A stretch of DNA of 23,814 nucleotides. Source: Actinomycetes bacterium. Its GTDB lineage: Bacteria; Actinomycetota; Actinomycetes; Streptosporangiales; Streptosporangiaceae. The stretch is from assembly GCA_025964635.1 (NCBI GenBank), contig JAOPYP010000410.1, forward strand, positions 1 through 23,814, given 5' to 3'. A program made the position numbers and the translations under genes. Shown here in pieces: positions 22,698 through 23,814 of this stretch (positions are counted from its first letter, which is position 1; each line of letters opens with the position of its first letter). The notes below the pieces were generated by a model. It had not been told where the DNA came from. It saw nothing but the letters and a program-made list of their open reading frames with translations, and made no database searches.

Positions 22698-23242
22698 GTA
22701 CCCCCCGCGGCTGCCTGGCGGTCATCGACATGCAGCGGGTGTTCGGCGAGCCGGGCAGCCCGTGGCTGGCCCCGCGGTTCGGGGAGATCGTCAAGCCGGT
22801 CCGCGACCTGGTCACGGCGTTCCAGCCGGACGTGGTGTTCACCCGGTTCGTCGCGCCCGCCAGGCCGGCCGGGGCCTGGCAGCGCTATTACGAGGCGTGG
22901 CCGTTCGCGCTCCAGCCGCCGGACGCCCGGATCTGGGAGCTGGCCGAGGAGTTCGCCGCGGGCGCCGGGCCGACGCTGGACGCGACCACGTTCAGCAAGT
23001 GGGGCCCGGACCTGGCCGCCCGCGCCGGCGAGTCAGGCCGGCTCGTGCTGGCCGGGGTGTCCACCGACTGCTGCGTGCTGTCCACGGCGGTGGCCGCGGC
23101 CGACGCGGGCGTCGCGGTCCGGGTCGTCGCGGACGCGTGTGCCGGCGTGGACGACGACAGCCACCAGAAGGCACTGGACATCCTCCGGCTGTACGCCCCG
23201 CTGATCGAGGTCGTGACGCTGGATGATGTCCTGGACCGATGA
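22694..23242 (+). CDS. Isochorismatase-family cysteine hydrolase (amidase type)
   Basis: A 182-aa cytosolic enzyme. The catalytic triad is visible: Asp12 (IDMQ), Lys102 (TFSKWG) and Cys127 in GVSTDCCV. Members split C-N bonds; well-known ones are nicotinamidase, N-carbamoylsarcosine amidase, ureidoacrylate hydrolase and maleamate amidase (NicF). GTG 22694 overlaps the permease stop (GTGA), which excludes the upstream frame. The stop overlaps the ADP-ribosylglycohydrolase start. Next to a heterocycle importer and Mo hydroxylases, deamidation of a ring-opened or amide-bearing intermediate is the likely role; which one cannot be told. Confidence 0.92.
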   Translation: MSTPRGCLAVIDMQRVFGEPGSPWLAPRFGEIVKPVRDLVTAFQPDVVFTRFVAPARPAGAWQRYYEAWPFALQPPDARIWELAEEFAAGAGPTLDATTFSKWGPDLAARAGESGRLVLAGVSTDCCVLSTAVAAADAGVAVRVVADACAGVDDDSHQKALDILRLYAPLIEVVTLDDVLDR

Positions 23243-23814
23243 CCGCGGGGCCGCTCACTGACCGCGCGGCCGGCGCGCTGTACGGGCTGGCCGTGGGCGA
23301 CGCGCTCGGCATGCCCACCGAGTCGCTGCCCCGGTGGGAGATCGTGGCCCGGTACGGCCCGCTGCTGGAGGAGTTCCAGCCGGGCGCGCCTGACCAGCCC
23401 CTCGCCCCCGGGCTGCCCGCCGGGACCGTCACCGACGACACCGAGCAGGCGCTGCTGCTCGCGGACCTCATCATCGAGGGGCACGGCGCGGTCGACGAGG
23501 CGGAGTTCGCCCGCCGCCTGCTCGCCTGGGAGGACGGCATGCGGGCCCGCGGCTCGCTGAGCCTGCTCGGCCCGTCCACCAGGCGCGCGCTGGCCGCGCT
23601 GCTGGCCGGGAGCGCTCTCGCCGAGACCGGCCGCACCGGCACCACCAACGGCGCGGCCATGCGCATCACCCCGGTGGGCGTGGCCACCCCCGCCGGGGAC
23701 CCGGACCTGCTGACCGACCGGGTGGTGACGGCCAGCCGGGTCACGCACAACACCGGCGTCGCGCTGGCCGGGGCGGCCGCGGTGGCCGCGGCGGTCAGCG
23801 CCGGGGTGGCCGGC
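23239..23814 (+). CDS. ADP-ribosylglycohydrolase family protein, N-terminal part (runs off right edge)
   Basis: 192 codons from ATG 23239, continuing past the window. The family opening DRAAGALYGLAVGDALGMPTE, the metal ligands TDDTEQALLLAD (TDDTE at 65-69), and GTTNGAAMRITPVG are clear. Members use two Mg ions to split N- or O-glycosidic bonds to ADP-ribose or related ribosides. The start overlaps the amidase stop (ATGA). In the E. coli yegTUVW operon a relative (YegU) is found with a nucleoside transporter, a PfkB kinase and a GntR regulator, which is similar to this layout. So a riboside or nucleoside substrate is plausible, and a sugar kinase gene may follow outside the window. Confidence 0.93.
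   Translation, partial: MTAGPLTDRAAGALYGLAVGDALGMPTESLPRWEIVARYGPLLEEFQPGAPDQPLAPGLPAGTVTDDTEQALLLADLIIEGHGAVDEAEFARRLLAWEDGMRARGSLSLLGPSTRRALAALLAGSALAETGRTGTTNGAAMRITPVGVATPAGDPDLLTDRVVTASRVTHNTGVALAGAAAVAAAVSAGVAG

Overview
The window is chromosomal DNA from a high-GC actinomycete. Evidence: very strong G/C bias at third codon positions, GTG and TTG starts with AGGAGG-type ribosome sites, dense ATGA/GTGA stop-start overlaps, an XRE regulator of the MmyB-like kind, and a LolA/RseB-like protein fused by overlap to an ABC transporter. It resembles Streptosporangiales/Streptomyces-type genomes, but genus cannot be fixed from this sequence. No rRNA, tRNA, CRISPR array or insertion sequence was seen.

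Left part (1-9003), ordinary accessory and housekeeping genes: the 5' end of an FtsX-like permease leaving the window on the left; a decayed SnoaL/NTF2-like remnant; an NmrA-type NAD(P)-binding protein (minus); a divergent three-gene operon (LolA/RseB-like exported protein, ABC ATPase, ABC-2 permease); a membrane GGDEF diguanylate cyclase with an intact I-site (minus); a compact winged-helix HxlR-like regulator (minus), divergent from an XRE/MmyB-like regulator (plus), with two dyad elements between them; an unrecognised 178-aa protein; and a membrane-anchored lipase-like hydrolase convergent with it.

Right part (9065-23814), a large divergent catabolic locus centred on about 16.8 kb. Leftward runs a translationally coupled operon: FAD subunit, molybdopterin large subunit, 2Fe-2S small subunit, a second molybdopterin large subunit, a GntR/FCD regulator, and an alpha/beta hydrolase. 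Rightward run a crotonase-fold protein and an acyl-CoA synthetase. After a 399-bp gap come a short-chain dehydrogenase, a CoxG-like SRPBCC protein with a membrane anchor, an NCS1 (cytosine/purine-type) permease, an isochorismatase-type cysteine hydrolase, and an ADP-ribosylglycohydrolase cut by the right edge.

The same 14-base element ATTTGGTATACCAT (core dyad TGGTATACCA) lies in the divergent promoter and again ahead of the SDR gene. This is the form expected for a GntR/FadR-type operator, so the locus is probably one regulon controlled by its own GntR protein. Read together, the genes suggest uptake of a nitrogen heterocycle or its glycoside, hydroxylation by one or two Mo hydroxylases sharing electron-transfer subunits, hydrolytic opening or deamidation, and CoA-linked processing. 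The substrate is unknown. Two enzymes (crotonase and SDR) lack their families' usual catalytic residues, and the locus carries four short tandem repeats, one of which reiterates the start codon of the acyl-CoA synthetase.
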